Made by a program: the position numbers and the translations under genes. Of a stretch of DNA of 64,000 nucleotides, positions 52,017 through 61,252 are shown in pieces (the first letter of the stretch is position 1; each line of letters starts with the position of its first letter). Source of the stretch: DATHZQ01 sp963823505 (GTDB lineage Bacteria; Actinomycetota; Acidimicrobiia; Spongiisociales; UBA5794); assembly GCA_963823505.1 (NCBI GenBank), contig CAWGLY010000006.1:248001-312000 (forward strand), given 5' to 3'. The notes beneath the pieces are model-generated. The model saw only the letters and a program-made list of their open reading frames with translations. It did not search any database and had not been told where the DNA came from.

Positions 52017-55000
52017 GGCTCGGTGCGGGTGGACACCGGCGCAATCTCGATATCGCTTGCCGCTCCGCTGTCGGGCTGTGGCGCCAAGGGTCGCAGGACC
52101 CAGAACTCGCCCACCGAATGCTCCCAGTTGGTGAGGAGCTTGCGGCCCGTGCTGCTGCCGGTATACGTGACGTGGTCCTGGATCACGGCCCGCAGCGTCC
52201 GGGCGTCAGCAGCATCTGGACGGCTTGCCCGCGGCGCAGAGTCGGCGAAGTGGCCCCTGGCGGCGTGCTTCGGATCCCATATGTAGAGCACGCCTCCCGT
52301 CATCCCGGCGGCGATGTTCCTGCCGGCCTCGCCGAGGATCACGACGGTGCCCCCCGTCATGTACTCACAGGCGTGATCCGAAGCGGCCTCGACGACGGCC
52401 ACGGCTCCCGAGTTGCGCACGGCGAACCGCTGACCGACGCCACCGGCGACGAACAGCTCACCGCCGGTCGCACCGTAGAGACATGCGTTGCCGGCGCCGT
52501 GAGGGACTGAATCGCTGTCGGCAACATGGGGAGCCACCACGATCCTGCCGCCGCCGAGGCCCTTGCCGACGTAGTCGTTGGCCGTCCCGGCGAGGTACAT
52601 CTCGACCCCCGGAGCCAGAAACGCACCAAGACTCTGCCCCGCCGTGCCCGACAGCCGGACCCTGACCGTCCCCGGAGGGATCGCGTCGGACACGATGGAG
52701 GCCAACTCCCCGGACAGCCGGGTCCCGACCGCCCTGTCCGTGTTCTGCACCGGGTAGGTGAGATCGATCGTGCCGTGTGCCACGGCGGCGCGCGCCCCCT
52801 CGACGGCGAGCTGATCTCCGACGGGCGAGCGAGCGACCGTCCTGAACGAGCGATCCGTCCGGGACGCATCGCCTGCATAGTCGGCACGGGCGAGTTGCGC
52901 GGTGAACTGGCGGGCGATATCGAGGTTGGGGTCCTTCGGGGTGAGCAGATCGGCGCGGCCGATGATCTCGTCGAAGCTGTGCGCGCCCATCGCAGCGAGG
53001 TGGCGCCTGGCGTCATCCGCAACCTGCCGGAAGAGGTTGACCAGCTGCTCGACAGATCCGGTGTACTTGGCGCGGAGATCCTCCCGCTGGGTTGCGATAC
53101 CCACAGGGCAGGTGTTCTCGTGGCATTGCCGCACCATCTTGCAGCCGAGAGCGATCAACGGCATGGTCCCGAAGCCGTAGCGATCGGCGCCGAGGAGTGC
53201 AGCGATGACCACGTCGCGGCCGGTCCGCAACCCACCGTCGGTCTCGACGGTGATGGTGTGCCGCAGCCCGTTGGCGACGAGGGCCTGGTGGCCTTCGGCG
53301 AGACCCAGTTCCCATGGCGATCCGGCATGTTTGATCGACACCAGAGGGGATGCCCCCGTGCCGCCGCCGTTGCCCGAGATGGTGACGACGTCGGCGAGCG
53401 CCTTGGCGACGCCAACGGCGATGGTGCCCACACCGGGGCCCGACACGAGTTTCACCGACACTCTGGCGAGCGGCTTGAAGACCTTGAGATCGTGGATGAG
53501 CTGTGCCAAGTCCTCGATGGAGTAGATGTCGTGGTGCGGAGGCGGCGAGATCAAGGGGACGCCTGGCTCGGTGTGCCGCAGCCTGGCGATGTCGGCCGAG
53601 ACCTTGTGCCCAGGCAGCTGCCCGCCCTCCCCCGGTTTGGATCCCTGAGCCATCTTGATCTGGAACTCCTCTGCGGAAGCGAGGTATCCGGGTGTGACGC
53701 CGAAGCGGCCACTGGCGATCTGCTTGATCTGGGAGTTGCGCGGAGTGCTGAAGCGGGCCGGATCCTCCCCTCCCTCTCCCGAATTGGAGAGCCCGCCGAG
53801 GTAGTTCATCGCCTCGGCAAGCGTTTCGTGCGCTTCCTTTGACAGCGCGCCAAGGGACATCGCAGCGGTGCTGAAGCGGCGCATGATGCGGTCGGCCGAC
53901 TCGACACGGTCGACGGGAATGGGGTCGCCGAGCGGCTCGATGTCCAGCAGATCTCGCAACTCCAAAGGAGGCCGGTCGGCTTCGACGATGTCGACGTACT
54001 TCTGCCACTCCGCCGGGTCGTCGTTGCGGGCCGCCTTCTGCAACGCCAGCACCGCGCGCGGAGAGTTGATGTGTGGCATGCCGCCGCGGCGATGTTTGTA
54101 GTAGCCGCCGAGATCCTCGGCACCATCCGCATAGAGCGCGTGACGCACTGCCACGTCGCCCGCGATGCGATCGAAACCTGCACCGCCGACTCGCCGGGAA
54201 ACAAACCGGAACGCCATATTGCAGACGTCCTCATCCAGGCCGATAGCTTCGAAGAGCTCGCTGCCGCGGTACGAGGCAATCGTGCAGATGCCCATCTTGG
54301 ACATGATCTTCATGAGACCCTTCTCGAGGGCCGATCTGTAGTTCTCCTGGGCTTCGACGATGCCGGCCGCCACGTCGCCCCGCTCCGCCATCGCTCGCAC
54401 TTCTTCGATGGCGAGGTAGGGGTTCACCGCCGACGCCCCGAATCCGATGAGGCAGGCGAGGTCGTGGGCGTCACGGGGCTCGCCGGAAACGGCGATGATC
54501 GATGCGCTGAGCCGCAGCCCCACGTCGATCAGGCGGTGATGGATCGCTCCGACGGCGAGCACCATCGGTAGCGGCGCCCGCTCGGCGTCAACCTCACGGT
54601 CCGACACCAGCAGGATCGTGGCCCCGTCGTTCACCGCCCGCTCGGCCTCGTCTGCGAGCTGCTCGACCGCCGACCGCAGGTCCGCCCCCGTCCCTCCGGA
54701 CGGGAACAGCGCCGGGAGCCACGCGGCACGAAACCGCGGATCCGCCGACGAGCGGATAGCTTCGATCTCCGCATCGCTCAGCACGGCGGACGACAGCTCC
54801 ATCAGGTGCGCCTGTTGCGGCGTCTCCTCCAAGATGGAGCCCCGCCGTCCCACATAGGTGCGCAGCGACATGACGAGGTGCTCGCGGATCGGGTCCATCG
54901 GCGGGTTGGTGACCTGGGCGAATGCCTGGTGGAAGAACCGCGAGATCCGCTGCGGGAAGTCCGAGAGGACGGCGAGACCGGTGTCGTGTCCCATCGAGAG

Positions 55001-56440
55001 GACCGGTTCTCTGCCCTCGGTCATCTGCTGCAGAATCAGTCTGCGCTCCTCGGCCGTGTAGCCGAACACCCGTCCAAGCCGCTCGGAATCAAAACGCTCG
55101 TCTTGCAGGTCGTCGAAGGGATCTTGGACGTAGTTCGTTTCGGTCCTGATCCAGTCGATGTAGGGAGCTCTCGCCGCCAGCTCGGCCTTGATGCGCTCCG
55201 AGAAGTCGACGTCACCAGTCGACAGGTCGACGCGGATGACCTCGCCGGGTCCGAGCTGACCCGTGCGCTCGGCCCTGACCTCGTCAGCGGGTGCAATCCC
55301 GGCTTCAGAGGCGACGATGACCACGTCGGGGGTGATGGTCCACCTGGCCGGGCGCAGCCCATTGCGGTCGAGCCCTGCGATGACGTGAAGCCCGTCGGAA
55401 GCGGCGATCGCGGCTGGACCGTCCCACGGCTCGGTGAGGAATGCGTGATATTCGTAGAACGCCCTGAGGTCGTCGGTGAGATCGGGCACGTTCTCCCACG
55501 CTGCGGGGATCAGCATCTCTTTGACGTGGGATACCGACCGGCCGGAGCGGACCAGCACCTCGAAGGCATTGTCCAAGCTCGCCGAGTCGCTGCCGGCCAG
55601 CGCCACGAGGGGTTTCAGCTCGGCGGTCCGGTCTCCCCAGACCGAGTTCGACAGGTTCTGGCTGCGGGCGGACATCCACGAGCGGTTGGCTTGGATCGTG
55701 TTGATCTCGCCGTTGTGGCCAAGCGTCCTGAACGGCTGCGCCAGCGCCCACGCAGGCTCGGTGTTCGTCGAGTAGCGCTGGTGGAAGATCGCAAAATCGG
55801 TCTCGAAGGTCGGGTCCGTGAAATCCCAGTAGAACTTCTCGATGTGGGACGCAGTGAACAAACCCTTGTACACGACCGTGCGGCAGGAGGACGACACGAC
55901 AAAGAGATCGGCGAGCTCTTCTGGCAGGGTCCGTTCCATGCGACGCCTGGCGAGGAAGAGCCTGCGTTCGAAGTCGTCCTCGGACTCCCCGCGGCGGGCC
56001 GCCACCAGGGCTTGCTCGACGACCGGCATGCTCAACCGGGCCGCATCGGAGAGGACCATCGGACCGACGGGGACTTTGCGCCACGTGAGGAAATCGAGTT
56101 GCTCGTCCTCGAGCGCCACGTTGATGTGATTCCGTGCCTGGTGCTCGCGGCCGGGAGGGAGAAACACCATCAGCACACCGAGAGAACCCCGCGGCGGGGC
56201 GGTGATCGAGCGGGTCTCCAGCTCACGAGCGAGCATCCGGTACGGGATGCGCGTCATGATCCCTGCCCCGTCGCCGGTCCCGTCTGCCGAGCGGGCGCCC
56301 CGGTGGTCGAGGTTGTGGAGGCACTCGACGGCGGTACGGACGAGGCGGTGGCTGACCCAGCCGTGGCGATCCGCGATGAACCCGACACCACAGGCGTCGC
56401 GAACATCCGACGGGTCGTAGAGCATCGGCCCGGACACCAT
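52013..56440 (-). CDS. gltB: Glutamate synthase, large subunit
   Basis: A 1475-residue glutamate synthase alpha chain that makes two glutamates from glutamine and 2-oxoglutarate. Residues 1-16 are a propeptide; Cys17 in RDACGVGFIAD is the amidotransferase nucleophile after processing. The GATase domain includes HQRYSTNTEPAWALAQPFR and LGHNGEINTIQANR. The FMN domain has NSGEGGEDPARF, GTGASPLVSIKHAGSPWELG and the 3Fe-4S ligands in CKMVRQCHENTCPVG (about residues 1099-1111). The C-terminal beta-helix holds G-x-x-x-G repeats such as YVGKGLGGGRIVV. No gltD small subunit is present in the window. A 24-nt palindrome sits just upstream. Confidence 0.97.
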   Translation of the reverse strand: MVSGPMLYDPSDVRDACGVGFIADRHGWVSHRLVRTAVECLHNLDHRGARSADGTGDGAGIMTRIPYRMLARELETRSITAPPRGSLGVLMVFLPPGREHQARNHINVALEDEQLDFLTWRKVPVGPMVLSDAARLSMPVVEQALVAARRGESEDDFERRLFLARRRMERTLPEELADLFVVSSSCRTVVYKGLFTASHIEKFYWDFTDPTFETDFAIFHQRYSTNTEPAWALAQPFRTLGHNGEINTIQANRSWMSARSQNLSNSVWGDRTAELKPLVALAGSDSASLDNAFEVLVRSGRSVSHVKEMLIPAAWENVPDLTDDLRAFYEYHAFLTEPWDGPAAIAASDGLHVIAGLDRNGLRPARWTITPDVVIVASEAGIAPADEVRAERTGQLGPGEVIRVDLSTGDVDFSERIKAELAARAPYIDWIRTETNYVQDPFDDLQDERFDSERLGRVFGYTAEERRLILQQMTEGREPVLSMGHDTGLAVLSDFPQRISRFFHQAFAQVTNPPMDPIREHLVMSLRTYVGRRGSILEETPQQAHLMELSSAVLSDAEIEAIRSSADPRFRAAWLPALFPSGGTGADLRSAVEQLADEAERAVNDGATILLVSDREVDAERAPLPMVLAVGAIHHRLIDVGLRLSASIIAVSGEPRDAHDLACLIGFGASAVNPYLAIEEVRAMAERGDVAAGIVEAQENYRSALEKGLMKIMSKMGICTIASYRGSELFEAIGLDEDVCNMAFRFVSRRVGGAGFDRIAGDVAVRHALYADGAEDLGGYYKHRRGGMPHINSPRAVLALQKAARNDDPAEWQKYVDIVEADRPPLELRDLLDIEPLGDPIPVDRVESADRIMRRFSTAAMSLGALSKEAHETLAEAMNYLGGLSNSGEGGEDPARFSTPRNSQIKQIASGRFGVTPGYLASAEEFQIKMAQGSKPGEGGQLPGHKVSADIARLRHTEPGVPLISPPPHHDIYSIEDLAQLIHDLKVFKPLARVSVKLVSGPGVGTIAVGVAKALADVVTISGNGGGTGASPLVSIKHAGSPWELGLAEGHQALVANGLRHTITVETDGGLRTGRDVVIAALLGADRYGFGTMPLIALGCKMVRQCHENTCPVGIATQREDLRAKYTGSVEQLVNLFRQVADDARRHLAAMGAHSFDEIIGRADLLTPKDPNLDIARQFTAQLARADYAGDASRTDRSFRTVARSPVGDQLAVEGARAAVAHGTIDLTYPVQNTDRAVGTRLSGELASIVSDAIPPGTVRVRLSGTAGQSLGAFLAPGVEMYLAGTANDYVGKGLGGGRIVVAPHVADSDSVPHGAGNACLYGATGGELFVAGGVGQRFAVRNSGAVAVVEAASDHACEYMTGGTVVILGEAGRNIAAGMTGGVLYIWDPKHAARGHFADSAPRASRPDAADARTLRAVIQDHVTYTGSSTGRKLLTNWEHSVGEFWVLRPLAPQPDSGAASDIEIAPVSTRTEP

Positions 56441-56458
56441 CTGGCTCCTCTCGCGGTC

Positions 56459-56482
56459 ATCGGAGTATGCGCATACTCCGAT
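56459..56482. promoter_or_regulatory. 24-nt perfect palindrome upstream of gltB
   Basis: ATCGGAGTATGC followed directly by its reverse complement, centred 30 nt before the gltB start and within the spacer shared with the divergent Rossmann-fold gene. Such long exact symmetry suggests an operator for a homodimeric regulator of nitrogen assimilation. Confidence 0.55.
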
Positions 56483-56564
56483 AGCTATTCAGGTTGGACG
56501 AGTGTATCTGGAGCACGGCATGCGCCAAAAAGCTCGCCGCTCGCCCCCGAGTATTCTGGCCGAC

Positions 56565-57032
56565 ATGCCCGTGATCGTGATCGGAGCCGATACCCCACTC
56601 GGCCGCGCCGCAGTGACCGCCCTCCTCCCCGGCGTGGGTGAGCTGCGGGCGTTCGTCACCAACCCCGACGACGCCGAACGGCTGAAGCAACAGGGTGTCA
56701 AGGTTGCCTTGGGCGATGTGTCGGATGGCTCGCACGTGGGCGGGGCGGCGCTCAACGCGTTCTGCGCCGTCCTTGCCGTCGAGGCCGCGATCGACGACCG
56801 GGAACGCTCGTTCGCCGACTCGCCGGAAGCCGTGATCGCGGCGTGGGCCGAGGGCCTCGCCGACGGCGGGATCAAGCGGGCCATATGGCTGGAGCACGAC
56901 GACGTGCCTGCCGAGGCCTACCGACCGCTGGCGGCGGTAGTCGCCGAGGCGGCGGGAATCGCCACCGGCACACGGACTCCGGCAGACATCGCCTCGGAAG
57001 TCGCCCGACTGGAGTCCCAAGCCTCCTGGTGA
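56565..57032 (+). CDS. Rossmann-fold NAD(P)-binding protein (NmrA/SDR-like), small
   Basis: A 155-residue protein with an N-terminal dinucleotide-binding fold: MPVIVIGADTPLGRAAVTAL has the G-x-D-x-x-L-G variant of the GxxGxxG loop, then LRAFVTNPDDAERLKQQGVK and VALGDVSDG mimic the second and third strands of NmrA-like proteins. It is about half the usual length and lacks the catalytic Tyr/Lys region, so it may be a sensor or a reduced form. TATTCT seven nt before the ATG suggests a leaderless message. Divergent from gltB across the palindrome. Confidence 0.7.
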   Translation: MPVIVIGADTPLGRAAVTALLPGVGELRAFVTNPDDAERLKQQGVKVALGDVSDGSHVGGAALNAFCAVLAVEAAIDDRERSFADSPEAVIAAWAEGLADGGIKRAIWLEHDDVPAEAYRPLAAVVAEAAGIATGTRTPADIASEVARLESQASW

Positions 57033-57079
57033 TCACCAAGGGAACCTGTGTCCACCACCGGCCGCGGCTCGTTGTTCTT

Positions 57080-57324
57080 CCCCGGGTCGCCGGGGACGAG
57101 GTCGCCTCAGAGGAACGAGGGGACGGAGGCGGGAACCTTCGGGTTCCTTGGCGGAGGCTCGGAGGGGGACCCCGTCAACGCACGTCCTGGCCCCCCGGAA
57201 TTGCGAACCAACTCCAAAGGAATGCGAAGCATTCCCAGCAACCCGGAGTGCCCAGGAGTTGCGAAGCAACTCCCAAGGAATGCGAAGCATTCCCAGCAAC
57301 CTCCCAAGGAATACGAAGCGTGCC
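57080..57324. repeat. Intergenic hairpin array with GAA-triloop repeats
   Basis: At least seven small inverted repeats lie in a row. The first two are CCCCGG-gtcg-CCGGGG and GGAACC-ttcg-GGTTCC (a UUCG tetraloop). Then come five units with a GAA loop: a worn GGAATTG...CAACTCC (57197), GGAATGC-gaa-GCATTCC (57219), GGAGTTGC-gaa-GCAACTCC (57255), GGAATGC-gaa-GCATTCC again (57277) and a worn copy (57308). Units two and four are identical, and a ~47-nt block is effectively duplicated. No gene is seen in the whole 443-nt spacer. The array precedes a protease gene and could act in its mRNA leader. Confidence 0.75.
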
Positions 57325-57475
57325 CGCCGACCGTGTAAGTTCTAGCCGAGAACCGACCTCGCTTGGTCTCGGGAGTGCCGGAGGCGCCCCAGGAGGGAAT
57401 CGCCGCTCGGGTGGAGTCGCGGTCGGAGCGTAGGCGTTTGGCGCATCCGTGATGCGTCACGGAAGGGGACCCGGT

Positions 57476-59074
57476 ATGAGAACGCGGACGGTCATCGGAC
57501 TGATGCTCGCCCTGGCTCTGGTTGCAGGCGCCTGTGGTGGCGACGACAGCAGCGGCGATGACACCAGCACCACAGATGCCACCGAAACGAGCGCGGCCGC
57601 CGCCAGCACGACCGAGGCGACCGACACCACCGTCGCCGCTGCCGGAGGCATCGAGAACCTCCGCAGCTCGACGGTCCGCATCGTGGCGAACGGAACGTTT
57701 GTCGATCCGCAGGAGGGAGAGCAGGCGAACTCTGCCGGCTCAGGGTCGGGTTTCATCATCGATGACACCGGCATCGTGGTCACCAACAACCACGTGGTGA
57801 CGGGAGCCGCCTTCTTGGACGTCTATCTCGACGGGCAAACCGAACCGGTGAACGCCCGGACCCTGGGCGTGTCGGAATGCAACGACTTGGCCGTGATCGA
57901 CCTCGACGGTGACGGGTACCCGTTCTTGTCCTGGTACGAAGGCGCCATCAGCGCCGGGCTAGACATCTTCGCCGCCGGATTCCCCCTCGGCACTGAGGAA
58001 TACACGTTGCTCGAGGGCATCGTGTCGAAGGAAAACGCGGGCGGGGAAACCTCGTGGGCATCGATCGATGCGGTGATCGAACACACTGCGGACACCCTCC
58101 CCGGCAACTCCGGCGGACCGATCGTGACCACAGACGGGGAAGTGGTTGCCGTCAACTACGCAGGCAACGGCGTCGACCAGTCGTTTGCGATCGGACGGGA
58201 AGTTGCCCGGCCGGCCATTGAGGTGCTGGCCGGCGGTGAGAACCTCGAGACCATCGGCATCAACGGTGAAGCGTTTGTCTCCGACGCGTTCAGCGGCATC
58301 TGGGTGGCATCGGTTGCGTCCGGCTCCCCTGCCGACGCGGTGGGTGTTGAGCCGGGAGACATCATCACCCGGCTCGAGAACCTGGTGCTCGCCACCGACG
58401 GCACAATGGCCGACTACTGCGACATCCTTCGCAGTCACGGCCCCGACGACGTGCTCGCCATCGAGGTGTATCGCGCATCGACCGACGAAATCCTCGAAGG
58501 CCGGCTCAACGGCGACGCTCTGGTCCAGGTGTTCTCGTTTGCGACCGAGGTCGACGACGTCGTCGACACGGACACCGACCCGGCACCGGGTCCGACGTAC
58601 GACACGTACACGCAGGTCAGCGACGACAGCGGGTCCATCTTCGTTGAGGTCCCTGCCGAATGGGCGGACACCGTTGGTGTGCCATGGGAATTCCAGGGCG
58701 AGCTTGTCGGGCCTGCACTTGGCGCTGCCGTTGACTACGACGCGTGGCAAAGCGGCTGGGAGACCCCCGGCGTGTTCATCGCAGCGAGCCCGACACTCGA
58801 TGTGACGCTCGAAGAGTTGCTCGACGCCAACGACTTCTCCGGGACCTGCACGTTCGCTGATCGAGTCGACTACGACGACGGCTTCTACGTCGGCGGCATG
58901 GACATCTACGAGCAGTGCGGCGGCGTCGGCACCGACTTCCTCGTCATCGCCGCCGTTCCGCCGGATTCGGCCTACATCACGCTGGTGCAGATCGTCATCG
59001 TGTCGGACGCCGACTGGGATGCCGCCGACCAGGTTGTCCGCACGTTCAACGTGGTCGACCCGCAGGTTCCCTGA
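57476..59074 (+). CDS. HtrA-like S1C serine protease, PDZ-containing lipoprotein
   Basis: A 532-residue exported protease. MRTRTVIGLMLALALVAGAC is a lipoprotein signal, followed by a Ser/Thr/Ala/Asp-rich linker to about residue 60. The trypsin-like domain has the triad His106 (TNNHVVTGA), Asp137 (CNDLAVIDLD) and Ser212 (LPGNSGGPIVT). A PDZ domain covers ~275-350 (WVASVASGSPADAVGVEPGD, then IITRLENL). The last ~160 residues are an unfamiliar beta-rich domain (SGSIFVEVPAEWADTVGVPW). GGAAGGGG precedes the ATG. It should degrade or process misfolded proteins at the cell surface. A strong terminator follows. Confidence 0.9.
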   Translation: MRTRTVIGLMLALALVAGACGGDDSSGDDTSTTDATETSAAAASTTEATDTTVAAAGGIENLRSSTVRIVANGTFVDPQEGEQANSAGSGSGFIIDDTGIVVTNNHVVTGAAFLDVYLDGQTEPVNARTLGVSECNDLAVIDLDGDGYPFLSWYEGAISAGLDIFAAGFPLGTEEYTLLEGIVSKENAGGETSWASIDAVIEHTADTLPGNSGGPIVTTDGEVVAVNYAGNGVDQSFAIGREVARPAIEVLAGGENLETIGINGEAFVSDAFSGIWVASVASGSPADAVGVEPGDIITRLENLVLATDGTMADYCDILRSHGPDDVLAIEVYRASTDEILEGRLNGDALVQVFSFATEVDDVVDTDTDPAPGPTYDTYTQVSDDSGSIFVEVPAEWADTVGVPWEFQGELVGPALGAAVDYDAWQSGWETPGVFIAASPTLDVTLEELLDANDFSGTCTFADRVDYDDGFYVGGMDIYEQCGGVGTDFLVIAAVPPDSAYITLVQIVIVSDADWDAADQVVRTFNVVDPQVP

Positions 59075-59101
59075 GCGACACGAGCAACAGAGGCACGAGG
59101 A

Positions 59102-59137
59102 GGGCCGCACCCACGATGACGTGGGTGCGGCCCTTTT
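59102..59137 (+). terminator. Rho-independent terminator
   Basis: A 13-bp perfect stem, GGGCCGCACCCAC with its complement, loop GATGAC, then TTTT, 27 nt after the protease stop codon. It probably also protects against the convergent gene's transcription. Confidence 0.9.
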
Positions 59138-59155
59138 GCGCCCGCCGGCTCGACC

Positions 59156-60376
59156 TCAGAAGACTTCAGGACACCATGGTGGCACGAGCGTGCGGAAAAG
59201 CAGGTCAGCCGTGGTGACGGCCGGACGGTCGCCGTCGATCCTGCCCGCCCGCCAGAGATCGTGGGCACTCCGACCGCCGAGGTAGAGCGCCCCCAGTTCT
59301 TCGGCGTCCATGTGGAGATCCGCCGGTTCGGCCGAGAGCGCCACCTGGGCCTCCCCGTCGCGGACGCTGAGGGCAAAGGTGCCGTCCGCGTAGCCGCCGA
59401 ACTCGTCACGGACGGCGAGGATGAGGTCCCCGTCACTCTCGTACGACCTCGCTTCGAGAGCCGCCGGCACATCCAGGACCCGAAGCCACAACGTGTCCGA
59501 TATGCGCCGCCGGACGTGGCGACGGTTGCTGGCCTCCCAGATGACCGGCTCATCGATCGGGGCGTTCCACCAGTTCACATTCGGGAAGAGGTCGACGTTG
59601 GCGAGGAAATGCCACAGCGCCCGGCGAGACGACTCGTCCTCAGCGAGGATCTCGATGACATGGACCGTGCCGTCAGGAATGAAGTCGTCCCACTTCTCCT
59701 TCTGGCGGTACATGACGTACCCGCTCACCTCGCCACCGCGGCGGGTCACGGCATACCTGCGTGACGAAGCTCCGCCTCGGTGGTGTTCCGGGTCGTAGAA
59801 GCGGCGGTGCTCCCACCACGCGTCCGACCTCGACAGCATGCCTGCCCTGGTGAATCGCATGCGCTCGTACACGACCGGGATGATCTCAGCGGCTTCGTCG
59901 CCCTCGATGAGATCGACCCGGACATCGTCACCACCGGGCGGAAGGGTGAGCCGGCGTCCGTCGATGTCGATCTCGTGACTGTCGGCGGCAAGACCGAAGC
60001 CGAACCGTCCGTAGATGGCCGTCTCGCTTGCCCAGAGACCGGCAAGCGGATCCCCCCGGTCGGCAGCGGTCTGCAGATGGAGCCGCATCATCTCCCGCAG
60101 GATGCCCCGCCGCCGATGGGTGGGCCGGACGGTGACGATGGTGGTGCCCGCCATGGCGACGCTGTTGCCACCGGGAACCGTGACGTCGAAGTCGAACTCG
60201 CCGGCCGTGCCGACAATCACGCCACCGTCGAAGGCGGCCACGGTCCGGTCGAGGGGAAGATTGGTGTAGAAGCGGTCGTGGTCACCTTCGGTGGAGTCCC
60301 CTCCGAAGCCTCGGTGGATCGCGGTGTAGAACTGCTCCGTCTCGTCTTCGGTGATAGGGCGAATCTCGATGTCCAT
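59156..60376 (-). CDS. Eis-like GNAT N-acetyltransferase
   Basis: A 406-residue protein with the three-part layout of Eis: an N-terminal GNAT domain with TIVTVRPTHRRRGILREMMR (acetyl-CoA loop), a second atypical GNAT domain (~150-285, including WWEHRRFYDPEH and GYVMYRQKEKWDD), and a C-terminal SCP-like domain (VDLHMD-like ADLHMDAEELGALYLGG). It ends WCPEVF, and the C-terminal carboxylate acts as general base in Eis. Mycobacterial Eis acetylates aminoglycosides and protein lysines; the natural substrate here is unknown. TAGGTT lies 6 nt before the ATG with no ribosome binding site, so the message is probably leaderless. Confidence 0.88.
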   Translation of the reverse strand: MDIEIRPITEDETEQFYTAIHRGFGGDSTEGDHDRFYTNLPLDRTVAAFDGGVIVGTAGEFDFDVTVPGGNSVAMAGTTIVTVRPTHRRRGILREMMRLHLQTAADRGDPLAGLWASETAIYGRFGFGLAADSHEIDIDGRRLTLPPGGDDVRVDLIEGDEAAEIIPVVYERMRFTRAGMLSRSDAWWEHRRFYDPEHHRGGASSRRYAVTRRGGEVSGYVMYRQKEKWDDFIPDGTVHVIEILAEDESSRRALWHFLANVDLFPNVNWWNAPIDEPVIWEASNRRHVRRRISDTLWLRVLDVPAALEARSYESDGDLILAVRDEFGGYADGTFALSVRDGEAQVALSAEPADLHMDAEELGALYLGGRSAHDLWRAGRIDGDRPAVTTADLLFRTLVPPWCPEVF

Positions 60377-60382
60377 CCAATC

Positions 60383-60388
60383 AACCTA
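60383..60388 (-). promoter_or_regulatory. -10 box TAGGTT of a probable leaderless promoter
   Basis: Read leftward, TAGGTT is followed by GATTGG and the acetyltransferase ATG. A second TAGGTT, at 60430-60435 on the other strand, may serve the rightward oxidoreductase, whose GTG does have a GAGAGGA ribosome binding site. Confidence 0.45.
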
Positions 60389-60463
60389 CTCCCCTCCGGC
60401 CTCCGTTCCGACAGCGTGGTCGACCGGTCTAGGTTGCTACGACTCATCGACGAGAGGAACACC

Positions 60464-61252
60464 GTGACCAGCATCCGCATCGGAGTCCAGATCCACCCAC
60501 AACACGCCGAGTACAGCGACATCCGGCGAGCGGTGATGCAGTGTGAAGATCTCGGCGTCGACATCGTCTACAACTGGGACCACTTCTACCCGCTGTACGG
60601 CGAACCGGACGGTAAGCACTTCGAGTGCTGGACGATGCTCGGTGCGTGGGCCGAGCAGACCGAGCGGGTTGAGTTCGGGGCGCTGGTGACGTGCAACTCC
60701 TATCGCAACCCTCAGCTCCTCGCCGACATGGCTCGTACGGTCGATCACATGTCCGGCGGGAGGCTGATCCTCGGTGTCGGCTCAGGGTGGTTCGAGCGGG
60801 ACTACGACGAGTACGGCTACGACTTCGGTCCCACGCCTGGCTGGCGGCTCGACAACCTCGCCACCTCGCTCCCCCAGATCGTCGAACGCTGGGGCAAGCT
60901 GAATCCTGCCCCGACGAGAGACATCCCGATCCTCATCGGCGGCGGAGGGAAGCGGAAGACGCTCAAGATGACGGCGGAGTACGCCTCCATCTGGCACCAC
61001 TTCGGAAGCCCGGAGAACATGAAGGAGAAGTCCGAGGTGCTCGACGGCTGGTGTGCCGATCTCGGTCGTGACCCGAAGAATATCGAGCGCGCTGTTGGGA
61101 TCGATTGGGAGAAGGTCGAGGATGTTGCTGCGACAGCGGAGTCGTACCTGGCCGTCGGCATGACCCAGTTCACCTTTGGCGTCAACGGACCGGATTACGA
61201 CCTCGGATTCCTCCAGCCGTGGCTCGAGTGGCGCAAGGCCCGCACCGGGTGA
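60464..61252 (+). CDS. LLM-class F420-dependent oxidoreductase
   Basis: A 262-residue luciferase-like TIM-barrel enzyme of the TIGR03560-like F420 group. Features are IRIGVQIHPQHAEYSDIRRA, DIVYNWDHFYPLYGEPDGKH, VEFGALVTCNSYRNPQLLAD, the signature HMSGGRLILGVGSGWFERDY, and IPILIGGGGKRKTLKMTAEY. It would pass hydride from reduced F420 to an unknown substrate. It is shorter than typical (~300), lacking some C-terminal helices. The GTG start follows GAGAGGA. It overlaps the dehydratase gene as GTGA, so the two are co-translated. Confidence 0.9.
   Translation: MTSIRIGVQIHPQHAEYSDIRRAVMQCEDLGVDIVYNWDHFYPLYGEPDGKHFECWTMLGAWAEQTERVEFGALVTCNSYRNPQLLADMARTVDHMSGGRLILGVGSGWFERDYDEYGYDFGPTPGWRLDNLATSLPQIVERWGKLNPAPTRDIPILIGGGGKRKTLKMTAEYASIWHHFGSPENMKEKSEVLDGWCADLGRDPKNIERAVGIDWEKVEDVAATAESYLAVGMTQFTFGVNGPDYDLGFLQPWLEWRKARTG

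Noticed and set aside
57197..57324. Possible short CRISPR array.
   Set aside because: Repeat units are palindromic and unequal, spacing is 22-36 nt, and the intervening sequences are themselves repeats. No cas genes nearby.
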